Source: Rhyzopertha dominica (lineage: Eukaryota; Arthropoda; Insecta; Coleoptera; Bostrichidae). From it: 64,000 nt of DNA. Numbering within the stretch: the first letter of the stretch is position 1; every line of letters starts with the position of its first letter. The position numbers and the translations under genes are program-made. The notes under the pieces were generated by a model. The model saw only the letters and a program-made list of their open reading frames with translations, was not told the DNA's origin and made no database searches. Positions 1 through 13,000 of the stretch are shown here, piece after piece. Where the stretch lies: contig QCXZ01000001.1 in assembly GCA_025024175.1 (NCBI GenBank), positions 39,488,942 through 39,552,941 of the forward strand, read 5' to 3'.

Positions 1-85
1 TAGCTGCCATAGTTGGTTGTGGTGCAGACAGCACATCATAGACATGCATTTTAAACTTTATATGTTTACAACACTTGCATTTTAG
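1..85. repeat. Dispersed repeat fragment
   Basis: This stretch is closely matched at about 35318-35385 (shared words include gacagcaca and catagacatgcatttta). It therefore belongs to an interspersed repeat lying in the intron just before the exon at 86. At the 35 kb copy the repeat continues directly into the block shared with 10033-10260, so the two blocks are probably parts of one element. No coding potential is visible. Confidence 0.6.
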
Positions 86-533
86 GAGATTGTTGGCTAC
101 AACTGACACCCAATGTAATTGCATTTACAAAATTGTTCCTATCCTTGCTGGAAGACTGTTTAAAGTTGAAAACAGCTGAACTTTTGTATACCATTGATGA
201 AACATTACATGATGTATATGAAGCTGAATTGAAATATGTGGAACAGTCCCTTCAAAGTGATGTACACCAAGATGTAAGTAGTTCATATAATGGTTGTATT
301 TGATGGTGCTTTTATAAATTATACATGAATTACAGCAGCGTGAATTCATAAAGAAGAATGCAGATTTTCTGCTGGGCCCATTCTTAGGTGTGATTCAAGA
401 AACATATGAATCTGCTGTGGGTTTTAGATGCCCTGCTTTGGTCAAGCTTGAAAACAATTTCAGCAAGCTGAAAGGCAATGTGGCATCCAGTAAAAGCAAC
501 ATTTACAAATATTCATCAAATGAATACTTATAG
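86..533 (+). CDS. 3' end of an unrecognised gene (last two exons)
   Basis: Two exons with consistent phase are visible: 86-273 (acceptor TTTTAG, donor GTAAGT) and 336-533 (acceptor ATTACAG), joined by a 62 bp intron and ending in TAG at 531-533. Together they encode about 128 C-terminal residues, starting around DCWLQLTPNVIAF. The peptide is rich in leucine, lysine and glutamate, with amphipathic helical stretches such as FLSLLEDCLKLKTAELL and FLLGPFLGVIQETY, so it is probably an all-helical domain of a larger protein. I do not recognise the family. A HEAT-repeat or tethering-complex type helical protein is possible, but that is only an impression from composition. The clean splice sites and phase argue that it is a real gene. 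Its 5' part lies before the window. Confidence 0.55.
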
Positions 534-1630
534 AATACTTGTGGATAGTAAGCTGTAATGAATAATTTTGTATTATAAAATCAAAAATAGATGTGTAAGT
601 TATATACAAATGATTGTTTGCTTTTTTAATTGATTAATTAGTTGAAACCATTATTTTTGTTAAAACCGGAAGTGAACCGAAAAACATATCAGTTTATTTC
701 AGTGAAGTACAAGCTCAAAATGTGTAAATCTTGCTCTTCAGTCTCCATGGCAGTTACGGTTTTTAATTAATTAATTATGATTGAAATTCAAGCAAAAACG
801 AGAAAAAACTAATATTTTTGCTGAAACAAAAAGCTGAGCTCAATCGACTTACATGTACTATATTAACTGAACTGGAATATAGTCAGAAACAAAATAATAA
901 CAGTTTGAAACCCAGATATTTTATTGAATCATTCCAATTAGAGTAATTTACTTGTGTGTGGAAATGCCAACAAAGAGTTCAAAGGGATCATAATAAGAGG
1001 GGTATTCGATTAGTGTGATACAATGATCTCGATAGATTCAAAATTGTTTAGATTCACTGTTGCATTCGTTTCGTACTGGATCGGCTTTTCACTATCCTAC
1101 AATTTACTTATCTAAAATGACATTTGTCGACCCTGTTATTTGTAAGGATTGCTTAACATATAATGATCAACCCAAATTCAAATTTAGTGGTCATGTTTCG
1201 AAGTTACATGTAAAAGGGATTTTCCCACAACAAAAACGTCTTATCTTGATGTGTAAGATGTTATTTTGTGCACTAAAATTCATTATATACAGAACATAAT
1301 TTAGTTTAGTTTCGAGAGTTCCTTCTAAAGTTATTAAGGTTTCAACCCAAAAATGATGCTGTGTCATATTTGAAACCTTCATAACTAGAATATGTTGTGT
1401 GATTTCAATTTACTAAATGTGATTATGTATATTATGAAAAAGTGTTCAACTTAAGTGTAAAATGACCCCCCTGTGTAGTCCCTATTGTGACCCCATCTTG
1501 AACTTTGAGAAAACTAAATCACCTTCACCATGTATGCCAACAAAAATGTGCAAAAATTGAAATCGGTACTCATATATTTCAGTTTGGTACATGTTCTCTC
1601 CAGTGTATTTATAGTGGTTTAAAAACTGAC
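534..1630. other. Intergenic sequence, nothing recognised
   Basis: AT-rich sequence downstream of the gene ending at 533. Open frames here are short, with no family motif, splice pattern or clear repeat. It probably holds the 3' UTR of the upstream gene followed by old, unrecognisable repeat sequence. Confidence 0.5.
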
Positions 1631-1639
1631 TAAACCATT

Positions 1640-2530
1640 TTTATACAGATTTCTGCAAAGGTTGTGATAAAGTAAACCATACTTTGTTATTATCAAAGCT
1701 TGATGCTGTAGGTTTTGGAGACAGGGTTGTAGCGACAGTTTTCTTAGAGGTTGAACTCAGTTTATTGAAATGGACCGGTTTGTGTCTGAAGCTATAGAGG
1801 TTAACTCTAGTGTACCGCAGCGTTTTCACTGCAGTCCCATATTATTTAACATTTAAAAAAATGATTTACATGAGGTGATAAAATTCAGCCATTTCCTACT
1901 CTTTGCAGATGACAAAATTCTTCATGCCCTACCAGTCCATTGATGGCTACAAGTTGCAATATGACTTCAATAGTTTTGCAGAGTGGGCTTAAATAAATAG
2001 CTTACATCTTAATTTGGATGAATGTACTGCAATTACATTCTCTAGAAAATCGCACAACTTACTGTGTAATTATTGCATCAATGATGAATTACTTAAGAGA
2101 ACAGACTGTGTTAAGGATTTAGGAATCAATTTCGACACCAAACTTAAATTTAGGATTCACAGTCAAAAGATTTGTTCTAATGCTTACAAGAACCTTGGTT
2201 TTGTCATCGGGAGTTTATAGGGCTTTTCTTTGCCTTGTCTAAAGTCGGTCTTTTGTTTTATGGTTCCTTCAGGACTTGAGTATGATTGTGTGATATGGTC
2301 ACCCCATTATTACTGTGATAATAAACTTGTTGAAGGTATATTGAAAAAAATTTTTGCATAACTGTGCATTCTGGTTAGGTATTGTTGGTGAGAGAGTTGA
2401 GGGTAAATCTGTGATGGTCTTATGGGAATCCAGACACTCCACAGTCGTAGAGTTATTGCTGTCATTTGTTTTCTCTGTAGACTGAGCTTGGGGTATTTTG
2501 CTATTTAATGTTAACCTTCTGTTCCATGTG
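1640..2530 (+). pseudogene. Decayed non-LTR reverse transcriptase, forward copy
   Basis: Reading with frame changes gives reverse transcriptase landmarks in order. DKVNHTLLLSKLDAVGFGD is near 1665-1720, LLFADDKI (the catalytic F/YADD box) is near 1905-1930, and a continuous stretch at 2014-2220 matches the part after the palm (ITFSRKS, KDLGINFDTKLKF). The spacing and wording fit a jockey/CR1-type non-LTR retrotransposon ORF2. Stops and frameshifts make it inactive. No ends or target duplication were found, so the limits are approximate. Confidence 0.7.
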
Positions 2531-2649
2531 TTTAAAAAATGTCACCTGTTATTCAGCTAATTATTTTTTGACGTTTCTAAAAACCAATATTTAGGTAATC
2601 TTTGCTGGTTCTATGCCACGCTTTTCTTTGTAACGATTAAACACTGGCC

Positions 2650-3810
2650 ACCATACACACTACTCCTCACATCACTGACATTACGTTAACAATTTAAGAT
2701 CCAACATAATCAAAGCATCGCCTGCTGATGGTTGTGAATCTAAATGAAACTTGTGCTTTTGTGTGGATAACACTAGTTTAAATCTGTAACAGTACATATC
2801 TGCTGTCCTAAAGAACAGCTTTCTTATTAGGTGTAACNCCACGCTTCTGCCAGAATGCCCTTGATGAAACATTGTAGGGTCTATGCATTTATATTATAGT
2901 CTTTAAAACAGTTTTTACGAATTGTTTCTGCTGAACTTAGCACCTTCTTAAAGGCACTTTGGCAAGCAATAATGTCATATTCTAGCACAGACCACACTTA
3001 ACTGGTTGAAGTTAGAATATTTCACAGCTTGCACAAATATAACTAACTAGCAAGTACATCAGTTTTTTCACTGTTTTATGAATGTGGTTCTACCTTAAGT
3101 GAGAATCCATTTCCAAACCTAAGAAGCACCCACTATCTGCTCGTTCAATTCTCCCACGATTAGAAAAACTGAAATCCCTGCATTACTGAAAGACTAACTC
3201 GTTCGCATGTAGCACACTATCCCAATAACACCCAAAAGGCAGAAATTTCATTTTTTCTGTTTACTGAACTTGTCAGACCACTTAATAACATTATCAATGT
3301 ATTTTTCTGCACAATGAAATAGTTCGCAATTATAATAGATTACACAGTATCATCAGCATAGTACATCATTTTACCAGATGTGTCTTAAAGCTATATAGGT
3401 CATTAATATACAAATTAAACAGAAGTGGTCCTAAGACGATTCCATCTAGCATGCCATAATTTATTGCTTTGCAGTCGCTATAAGTATTTTCAATTATAAC
3501 CTGATACTGTCTGTCCTGTAAAAAGGTCAATAAGATCTCTTTGATAGGTCCTCAGAATCCACACCTCTTCAGTTTTTCAGTATTTTAATGAGTGTATCAA
3601 GGTGTCAAATGCTTGCTCAAATCTATAAAAACCGCCAAAGAAGGTTGAGACTTATCCAAGTCTGAGTAGACCACAGAGTAGACCATTTTTTTTCCAGAGC
3701 TGTTATATGATGATCTGCTCTCTGTGAAGTCATACTGTGTTGTTGATATAATGCCTAATGCCTGTTTGTTTTAGTTATTGTACCATTAGTTTTTTCACAA
3801 TGGCCCCAAN
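2650..3810 (-). pseudogene. Decayed non-LTR reverse transcriptase, reverse copy
   Basis: On the reverse strand a second jockey/CR1-like reverse transcriptase is visible as short pieces. A palm segment resembling FYRFEQAFDTLIHSLKYW lies near 3590-3630, and a GIVLGPLLFNLYINDL-like segment near 3390-3460. Upstream of these, near 3780-3830, there is an NGTITK-like piece. Stops and frame changes are frequent. It faces the forward copy at 1640-2530, so two separate insertions lie tail to tail. Confidence 0.6.
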
Positions 3811-3838
3811 GATTTTACACAGATTAGAAGTTAATGCA

Positions 3839-4275
3839 TGTAGCATCACCAGCTACATAATCTGGAGCAGTTCAACATTATTTTCATGTGTATCTGTTAT
3901 GAGTTAGTTGATTTTTTCGATCGTTAATATATGTCAGGTTGACAAAAAAGGTTTTCATTTTCTTGAGATAAAACCGCGAGTGGTTGTAGCGTCACCAGCT
4001 ACATAATCTGGAGCAGTTCAGCATTATTTTCATGTGTATCTATGTTATGAGTTAGTCGATTTTTTCGATCGTTAATATATGTCAGGTTTACAAAAAAGGT
4101 TTTCGTTTTCTTGAGATAAAACTGCGAGTGGATGTAGCATCACCAGCTACATAATCTGGAGCAGTTCAGCATTATTTTCATGTGAATCTATGTTATGAGT
4201 TAGTTGATTTTTTCAATCGTTAATATATGTCAGGTTGACAAAAAAGGTTTTGGTTTTCTTGTGACAAAACCGCAA
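3839..4275. repeat. Tandem repeat, three copies of about 147 bp
   Basis: Three head-to-tail copies start at about 3839, 3985 and 4133 (periods 146 and 148). Each begins TGTAGC(A/G)TCACCAGCTAC and ends in a stretch like TTGAGATAAAACCGCGAGTG. Copies differ at only a few positions, so the array is fairly young or homogenised. Each unit contains the AT-rich segment GATTTTTTCGATCGTTAATA around a TCGA-type inner palindrome. No coding sense was seen. It could be a small satellite or an expanded terminal block of a transposon. Confidence 0.85.
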
Positions 4276-4970
4276 ACCCCGGCAATGCAATTGATTGGTA
4301 ATTATACTGATCTACAATGGAAAAATATTCAAAATAATTTTAACTATTTTATGCTTGTCTGCACATACTGAATACAAGCTGACAAGTAAAATCATTTATT
4401 AGTTTAAGTTTTTGCAATACTTGACAATTTTCAGATTTAATGAATAATGATTCTACCCCCGTTGACCTTAAAAATGTTGTTCCCGAGACATCAAAAATTA
4501 AAGGATTCGAAGACACTTGTGACATGAAATGAATGTTTGAGCTAGTATCATTTTTTTATGACATTCATTTTATAATTATAAAAGGTAATATTGCACAATT
4601 TTCTCAGAATTTGAAAAATCAAAAAAGTGTTCTCGTAAAAACGAAACTAGCTTCGACAAATCAAGTAGCAACTGCGATCCTTTTAATTTTATTTAGGAAT
4701 ACCTCTACTCTGAGCAAACGATTCGGAACCGTCCCTGGTTTTGCCAGCAAATTCAAGCTTTTACGTGGCGCCCCATGTTAAGTGTTTAATTTTTGAATAA
4801 GTTAAGCACAATGTGACACAATTTCCTTTTTACTGGTTAAACGTTAAGTTTTATTTTCAATTTAAGTTGTAAAACCACAAACACCAACCATTCAGTTTAT
4901 TGCCATGTGTATAAAATTACCGTATAATAACAATGCTTATAGTAATTTAAGAAAAAAACAATAATTTTTA
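4276..4970. other. Intergenic, nothing recognised
   Basis: AT-rich sequence with one open stretch at 4533-4781 whose 82-residue product has no recognisable motif and no splice or homology support. I see nothing else. Confidence 0.4.
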
Positions 4971-4974
4971 CCTT

Positions 4975-5215
4975 GTCGTAAAAAACTTCTTGGGAAATAA
5001 GAGAAGTGACAACTATGCTGAACTTGTTGAAAATATGTTATCATCATTCCAACAACTAGGTTGTAACATGTCATTGAAAATACAATCTACATTCTCATCT
5101 GGATTTCTTTCCGTCCAATTGTGGAGCTTTTAGCTATGAACATGGGGAACGTTTTTATCAGGACATCGCAAGCCAGAGACTTGATACTGCTAGACTGCTA
5201 ACAGGACGACAAAAG
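4975..5215 (+). pseudogene. Decayed transposon-encoded protein fragment
   Basis: In forward frame the sequence reads NFLGNKRSDNYAELVENML, then SFQQLGCNMSLKIQ, then, after frame changes, words like HGERFYQDIA. This pattern (conserved LGCNMSLK and HGERFHQDI blocks) is one I associate with a widespread arthropod transposon ORF of unclear family. Several stops and frameshifts are present. The assignment to a transposon is from remembered motif usage, and the superfamily is not determined. Confidence 0.45.
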
Positions 5216-5516
5216 TGTTGTCAACACGTTAGGCTACCCAAAACACTTGTAAAGGCAAGAAAGCGCCCGTGCCGGTGTTCACAGTTTTGATTTCGATTAC
5301 ACTGCCACCCTGTGCTTATTTCTTGATGCTTCTCAAAATTTCTTTCACCAATCGAAACAGCACACTTTCTCGTTTCATATAGGCATAGAGAAGTTAAATA
5401 CCGGTAATAATAACAAAGATACAATTAATTTAAACAATTGATGTAGTAATCTTGTAAGCAAATTTCAGCATCGAGCTATTTTTTACCTAATTGAGTTAGA
5501 CCTATAGTTGTGCGAG

Positions 5517-6570
5517 ATGAAAGATGCAGAAAGGTCGAAAAAGGCGCTAATGAAAGAATTTTTGTGGTAGCATAACATATAATGAAGATATGATTTTTTT
5601 ATTCCATGGCCGAATCTGTTGCATGCCACGTGACCTCGCTGCTGTGCCTGGAGTACCTACGACCCTTGACATTTTGGACACTGGATGCGTAAAATAAAAC
5701 CGGAAACTGGTACAAACGTTATTATCTTTCTGCAACAATTCATAATCATTTTATTAATCGATGGTCGGGGAGTAATATCTACATAAACTCTAAATGTTTT
5801 TTCGGCGACTTCACAAATTTGTGTTAACATAACGGAATATATCGTGGTGTACGTGGCAGGCAAAATATCAAAATCAATAGGATGTTCAGTTTGTGCGTAT
5901 GTGCTATTTGGTACAGAAAATCAAGTTTCTTTTAAACAGAAAAAAATCGCAGTGGGCTCCTTTAAGTGTCAAAAGATGTAAAAATTTGTGAAGTCCCCGA
6001 AAAAACGTTTAGAGTTTATATAGCTGTTACTCCGCGACTATCGATTAATAAAATAATAAATTATCGCAAAAACTATGTTTGTGTCTTTGAATGAACATAT
6101 TTTAGAACAGGAATTTGAAAATAATCATATTATAATTACATCAAACTGTCATGTGTTAAGTTTGATGTAATTATTTTTTTGTGCATGGTTACATACTACC
6201 AGGATATTTTTTTTTGTTTTTGTAACCTGAAAAAAATAAATAAAAATAAAAAATGAATTATACAGCTGATAACTGTAATTGCTAAGTTGTATTTAATTAT
6301 TCCAATTCATCATCTGAAGAAAATGCAAAATAGTGAATAACATAGAATTAGACAGTTATATAACAAACTTGTGTTTGTACTAGTTTCCAGTTTTATTTTA
6401 CGCATTCAGTGTCCAAAATCTCCAGGTGGTAAATATTCCAGACACAGCAGCAAAATCGCGCTGCATGCAACAGATTCAGGCACGGAATAAAAAAATCATA
6501 TCTTCATTATAGGTTCCCCTACCACAAAAATTCTTGGCGTCTTTTTCAACTTTTTCTGCATCTGCATCAA
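5517..6570. mobile_element. Non-autonomous element with long inverted ends
   Basis: The arms at about 5517-5720 and 6374-6570 are diverged inverted copies of each other (about 200 bp; shared words include GATGCAGAAA, ATTTTTGTGGTA and ATATGATTTTTTTATTCC). A second inverted pair nests inside at about 5740-5822 and 5979-6060 (shared CTTCACAAATTT and AGAGTTTATATAG). A shorter one lies near 6137-6175 (ATTACATCAAACT against AGTTTGATGTAAT). No transposase is present. A foldback or MITE-type element fits; the superfamily is not evident. Confidence 0.7.
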
Positions 6571-7009
6571 TGATTCTTAAAATGTGTTTTGAAGTGCCAC
6601 AGGGGTATACATTAAGACTTATCTTTATATATATTCCTTACATATAAGGTAATAAAGTCACATTTTTTAGTTTTACACTTATACAAAAGTAATCCACATA
6701 CTCTAAACAATCTTTACAGCTGAAAATGAGTTTTATATGTAAAATTACTGTTTTATCTAATAACTTTCTTGATTAATAATAATAGTACTAGAATAAGGGA
6801 AAAACTAAAACAAAGTCTTGGTTATAATTTATTAATACCTATTCCTATATTCTTAACTAAAATAAGTTGTATAATGTAAGTGATTTATGTTTATGCGAAA
6901 AATTTTACTATGCCTGAGTAAAACAGAACAATCTTATCAGTAACTAAAACTTGTTACTTAAAATTTATTTTGCCAACGAATTGTACTCAAACAGTTAACT
7001 TTAACATTA
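6571..7009. other. AT-rich 3' flank of SPAG7
   Basis: This stretch holds the likely 3' untranslated region of SPAG7 on the reverse strand at its right edge. The remainder is AT-rich sequence in which I see no gene or recognisable repeat. Confidence 0.4.
6964..6969 (-). terminator. Possible SPAG7 polyadenylation signal
   Basis: On the reverse strand AATAAA lies about 40 bp after the SPAG7 stop codon (7010-7012), a reasonable place for a short 3' UTR. In DNA this AT-rich the hexamer is common, so the call rests on position only. Confidence 0.35.
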
Positions 7010-10000
7010 TCACTTAAGGCTATTTGTTGATAAAGCACCTTTTTCTGTTTGATCAGCCCTGAGACGTTTCTTGGCTCTTATATCCGCCATAGTTTGTTCT
7101 ATTGAACGAACATCCTTCTTGTTTTCACTGGGAACTGAAAAGACGTAAATAAAAACTGCCCTTTATAACTCAGTTATTAAATTTCAATAATAATTAAGTT
7201 CTTTTATAAACTGTTTCCTTGAGAAAATTTAGTACAATCTCTGTGTAATGCTAACTTTAAATCAAATGCACCAAAACATTACATAATTTCTTCAAATATG
7301 TATTTATCATTCATTAGTTAGTTAAAACTCCCAAGTAACAAACTATTAACAAGAACATTGGTGGTTTCAAATGTTAGTAATGTGATAGAATACTATTTAA
7401 TAAAGTAGTACAGTATACGTACCAAAACCATATGTTTTGTTAGTTTCTGTTTTTCTGGCAGCTTTTAATGCAGCATCTTGTCCTATTAAATGAGCATATT
7501 TGTCTTTGTAGTTTGAATTTGGTGTAAATTTCTTCGGTCGCTTACTTGCTGTTTGTTCCTCAAATTTCTCTTGCTTTCTCTGTAATATTCACATTTCAGA
7601 CAAAACAGAAATGATATACTCCCAACAAACCTTTTCAATAAGTTTTTGTTTTATGTCTTCATTCCACGGCTCACCTCTCCTTCTAGCTGCTAATTCATCT
7701 TCACAAGGTGGATGTTCTTTTCGATAAACTCGAACGTAACGGTCTACGCCATCAGTGCCAAAAGCATATGTGATTAAACCTTGGGATTCAGCAACTTCGT
7801 GTCTGAAAAGATAAAATATGTGAACACCAACATGGGTGACCAGACATCCGGAAAATTCCGGACATGCCCCGAAATTCGTAGATACTTTCAGAGTCCGGGC
7901 GGAAATGCAACAATATGTAAAATTTCCAGATTTTTGATAATATGAAATATTAATAAGTAAAATTACATAAATACCATAATAAGCCCGTTAAAAAATCATA
8001 GTCGGCCATCCTCAATATATGCGTTCATACTCCATTTTGGGAATTACCCCTGATTGTAGCAACCATGAAGCTATAAAACACTTCTCTTTCGTTATACAGT
8101 ATCACGATTGGAAGATAGGAGGTTCCAGAATACAGGTTAAACTTTTAGAGTTTAAAAACTCTCGCAACGACACATCAGAAACTTAGAAGTACTTTAGATG
8201 CCTATAGATTCTCCTTGAAATGAATTGCATTTTCTGGGGACAACGCAAACACCAATTTTAGAGGAACAGGATGCAAAAAAGGAAAAAAAATATTTTCAAA
8301 TTTAAAGCAATTATTGGGTCATAATATTGCAGGTATTCTACATAACTGCATTCAACATGGTTCAGATGGCTTGAAATTTGATGTAGAGCCTATAGTTCTA
8401 AAACTTTTTATTTTTTTTCCATATATATGGTAGGAACCGAAGCGCTAAAGGACTTCTGTGACTTTGTAGATGTCAATTACATAGACTTCTTATATCACAC
8501 AAAAACAAGATGGCCATCTCTTTCCTGGCTATTAACAGAATTCTACAGCACTGAGAGCCTATTTTCTTCCCCAAGAGCAGCCCCCAAAGATAATTTTGAA
8601 TTTTTTTTAAGATTAGTGAAATATGTTTTTTTTCTGCATTCCTCAATGAGTATTTTCCAAACTAACATACTCCAACTTGAAAGACAAGACAGTTCTATCT
8701 TGGAAATAACGGACACTTCAGAAAAAACCGCTGCAAATTGAACCAATTGTCAAAATGACATTTAAGTTTTTATATCTTACACTATACGATTAGTAATCAG
8801 GTTTTGAGCATTTTTTCTCTCTACACTTTTTTTCTAAGAGGAACAGTCCTCGTGATAGCAAAAATATGTAAATTTTAAAATCGGTTTTTTCCAAATAATT
8901 CGAAAGTTATTAACTTAAAAAAAAATTACAAGAGTGCTTTCTGATCAGAAATTTGATTTTCTATATAATACCAAAATTAAAAAAAATCGTACGAGCAAGG
9001 TCGAAAATAGGTTTTATGGAAATATTTCGAAAATGTCAAAATTTTGAACAAATTTTCTAAGTCACTTTTTGTGAGAAATTTTATTTCCTATCTGATGGTA
9101 ATTTCATTTTTTGAATATATTAAATATATTTGGAGATATTTTGGGATAAACCATTTTCTTTAAGTGACGCTTTTTTGCTAATATCTTCTAAATAGTTTGC
9201 TACACCGAAAATTTATAAGAGCGAATAATACTCACAGTTATACTACTAATCAATACTAAAACGAAAAAAAATTAAAAAAATAAAAATTTGCAAAAAGGGT
9301 AGTTACCCCCCAATTTCCCCCCCTTCCGGATACCCTACTTACCCCACAAACAATAGGTCACTTTGGGTAGTTGCGATTTATGCGTTTGCCAAATTTCAAG
9401 TTCATTTATTAAGTCTTTCAAAAGTTTTTTTGCGTTTTCGGCCATTCTAAAGCGAATAAGCAAATAAAAATTTTCGAAAATTTTTTTCACGATACAATAC
9501 TTCCCATCCGTTGGATGTGGAAGTAAAATTAAATCATGTTTAACAGAAAGACACTCGACAGTTTCTACCACTTAAAAAGAAAGAACTACTTTCAAAATTA
9601 CGGGATAACCGAAAATTCATGAAATGTAATCAGTTTAAAGAAGAATCTTTTGCAGTTTATGCAAGATGGTTGGATTACTTAAACAGGTGGATGCAAAACT
9701 GAGGAATTTTCTTGTTTTAAGTGGACCCAGTTGAAACCTGAATAAATGGAATTCGAAAACGTTACCCAAAGCATTTACTTCCTATGGGATAAAGTAGTAA
9801 CTAATATAAATCTTTTGATGTCATACTAGTGTATATATTCTTAGTAGACCTCTGGCCTGGTCACCCCTAGTCAAGAGAAACTGCTGGAAATTATTTTCAA
9901 GTTCATTTAAGCCAAACGTGACAGTCCAGAGTGTAGTGTGGCTGCATGTGAAGCAAGGGTTTAAATCCCAGGCAGTGCATAATTGTTGTATTTGTACATA

Positions 10001-13000
10001 TGTACAAAATGACAATTGCATAATACCACTCTACAAGGTGTCACAAAATAAGTATTCCGATGAGGCTGTTCAAAATTTTTAAGTTGGTTTTATTAGCTTA
10101 TTATGGTTGAAAATATACCTTCATACACATCGCTGCACACAAAACCCCCAAAAATTTTGAGTAACATTAAAATAAATTAAGTAAAAAGTTCATTCTAAAG
10201 AAAGATAAATAAGCTGGAAAGCAACTGTTGCATGTTTTAATGTCTTGAAATAAATAATTTTATATTTTGTATATAAACGACTTAATATTGGTNCCAAGTG
10301 AAGGTCACGTCATCACATACACGGATGACACTGTAGTGCTATATCGTGGAAAGAACTGGTATGCTTTGAAAGAGGCTGTGGAAAGAGACTTTGTTAAATT
10401 TAAGAATTGGTTTGATTTCAAATTACTTTCTCTTAATGTAAAAAAAAACAAATTTTTGACTATTTCATGTTATGCAGATACTCAACCAAATATTAATACT
10501 TTGTAACAGTAAAAAAATGTAGTTTTTGACATAGAATGAGCATGTGTGGTTACATACTTGGGTATAGAAGTTGACTGTCACTTAAGATGGAATGTGCACA
10601 TGAAGAAATTGGCCTGTAAACGTTGATCTGTCTTAAAAAACACTTTGAATACACCTCAATTAAGACTGTTGTATCATGCCTTAGTGATATCTCTTTTGCC
10701 ATATGGTAGTGGTGTGGGGTAGTACAGCAGATTGCCATATGATAACTATAGAAGTGTTGCAGAACCGAATTGCAAAACCTATATACAACAAAAAGTATGA
10801 CTTTCCCACAATAGATTTATACAAAGAAACTAAATTAATGAATGTGCTACAACTATATCAGAAAGGTGTAAACGCCAATATAAACAAAATTCAGTTTTTG
10901 GGTCATATGGAACAATCTTACTTTTCCACACATTATATCAGAAGGGCGTAAAGTTTACTCATCCTGTTCCAGTCAGGGTGTGTGTGGTCTGTGGTAAGAA
11001 AAAGCAATATTTAATCCTTGTGAAGCAAATAGCTTATAACAAATCTACTTGGAGATGATAAATGGATGTTATCAATTTTGTTTTAAGTAAATGTAATAAA
11101 TGTACACTTTAAAAGGTTGATTCTTATATACTGTAAGTCTGACTGATTAATCGGGTCTGGCCACAGTCGGCTAATAATTCCACCTTCGGCAAATAATCAG
11201 CGTCGGCCAAAATTCAGCCGAAGGTTTTTGTCGAAGCCGAACCTTCATTTGCATATGATGATTTCTGACTGACAATCGGAACTCAGAACTCTAAATGCAT
11301 ACCACCTCAAGTGTATGTTTTTCATTATAATATGTGCAATTGTAAATAGAATCGTATGTGTCCTTCTATCTACGGGTGATTCAGATTTTACTAGAATAAC
11401 TTCAGGTATCGATAGAAGTAACCGAAATAATGATAGTTTATATTATAAACCATACTACAAAAACGTTTCCGTTTGGAGTAAAATGGCGCCAAAGTTTGAA
11501 ATATTTTTCGGTTTTTATTTTATTACTTGTAAGCCAGGGGATGTAAGTACGCAAGTGTTTGGTTTTGTGCTAAGGGCAACGTAACTGACATGTGATAAAA
11601 AATTTAGATGAATTACTATACAGGGTATTGTTTTTGTGGATGTCAACTGCACGAAATCTGGTAGAACTTTTTTGTTGCACGCCACTGGACAAATTTTTTT
11701 TTCTGATATGTTCAGTCTTTTTACCAACTTTTTTTGTGCTTAAACTTTTTTTTGATATGTTGCTTAGTTTTCGAGTTATTCCACTAAATTTGGGACACAT
11801 TACGACTACCATGGAAGGGACTCAAAATGAAATGACACTGACAATTAACATGTTTTAAATAAATAATGTCAAGAACGAAGAAAATTTAATAATAAAAATA
11901 CTTACATATGACAACAAAATTATAATAAGTGTTCGAAGTGCATTCCTCCAGCCTCGATACATTTATTGCATCGACGAATCAATGAATTAACTGCTGCTCC
12001 AATTTTAATGGGATCATTTCTTAACTCGCTGCAGGCGTTCTGTATCCTTTCAGTTAAGAGGGGCATTTACTTGGAGTGATCGGGCAGAAATGTAAACTAT
12101 GCAACCCATATTACCAGCGGGACATGGGACGTAAGAGGGTAGCCGATAGACTGAAATCACGCAGAGATCGTATGTCCGTATGTACGAGCAACAGACGGGC
12201 TAAACTAATATTCGGAAAATTGCTGACTGTAATGCGTGCATAAAAAAGTAAGCATGATATTAGTAACTTACTATGATATTATACCAGGTTATTCAAAATA
12301 TGGAATAACCCATTTATTTCTGTAAAGATGAACATTTCATTCTAACTGCATGTCGACTATGATTTCTGGAGGAACTTTTATAATAATTTTCCTTCCGCCT
12401 CCCCATTGCTTCGGCAGACAGTAAATTAATGTGAAAGAGGTTTTAACATTATGTCACGTGTATTTAGACATACAATCTTAGAAATTCAGTCATATCGGAA
12501 TAGATCGTATACCGCTCGATCATTCCCGACCGGTTTGTATCTTAGCCTCACTGTTCACTGGATACCACGCGACGGACCTAGTGGGGATGGGCATTCGCAT
12601 TTCGCTCTCGTGATGGAAGGGTTTGCGGTTTTAGATTTTTTGAATGTTTTTACTCATTTATCGTGCTCATGTTTTTGGTAGTGTACAAAGAAATATGTAG
12701 CTACAACGTGGAGTTCGATTTTTTCGTTTATGTGCCTTAGTTTTCGAGAAATAGCTGGCCAAAAATACGCATTTTTGAGCAAAATATAACAACAAATATT
12801 TACATTACCCTACCAAATTCAGAAAAAACTCGAACTCTACGTTGTAGCTACATCTTTTGTCATGACGATGTCGAAATTTCACTTCGAAAGAGTTTCGAAT
12901 AACTCGGTAAAAATGTAAAACCGTAGGTGCTTAAAATGACCCGTTTCGCTCTAGGTAAACGCCCCTCTTAATTCATCGCGAGTGTTGATTTGGGTTGCAT

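Noticed and set aside
4533..4781. 82-codon frame as a small gene
   Set aside because: No motif, no splice signals, and the flanks are repeat-rich.
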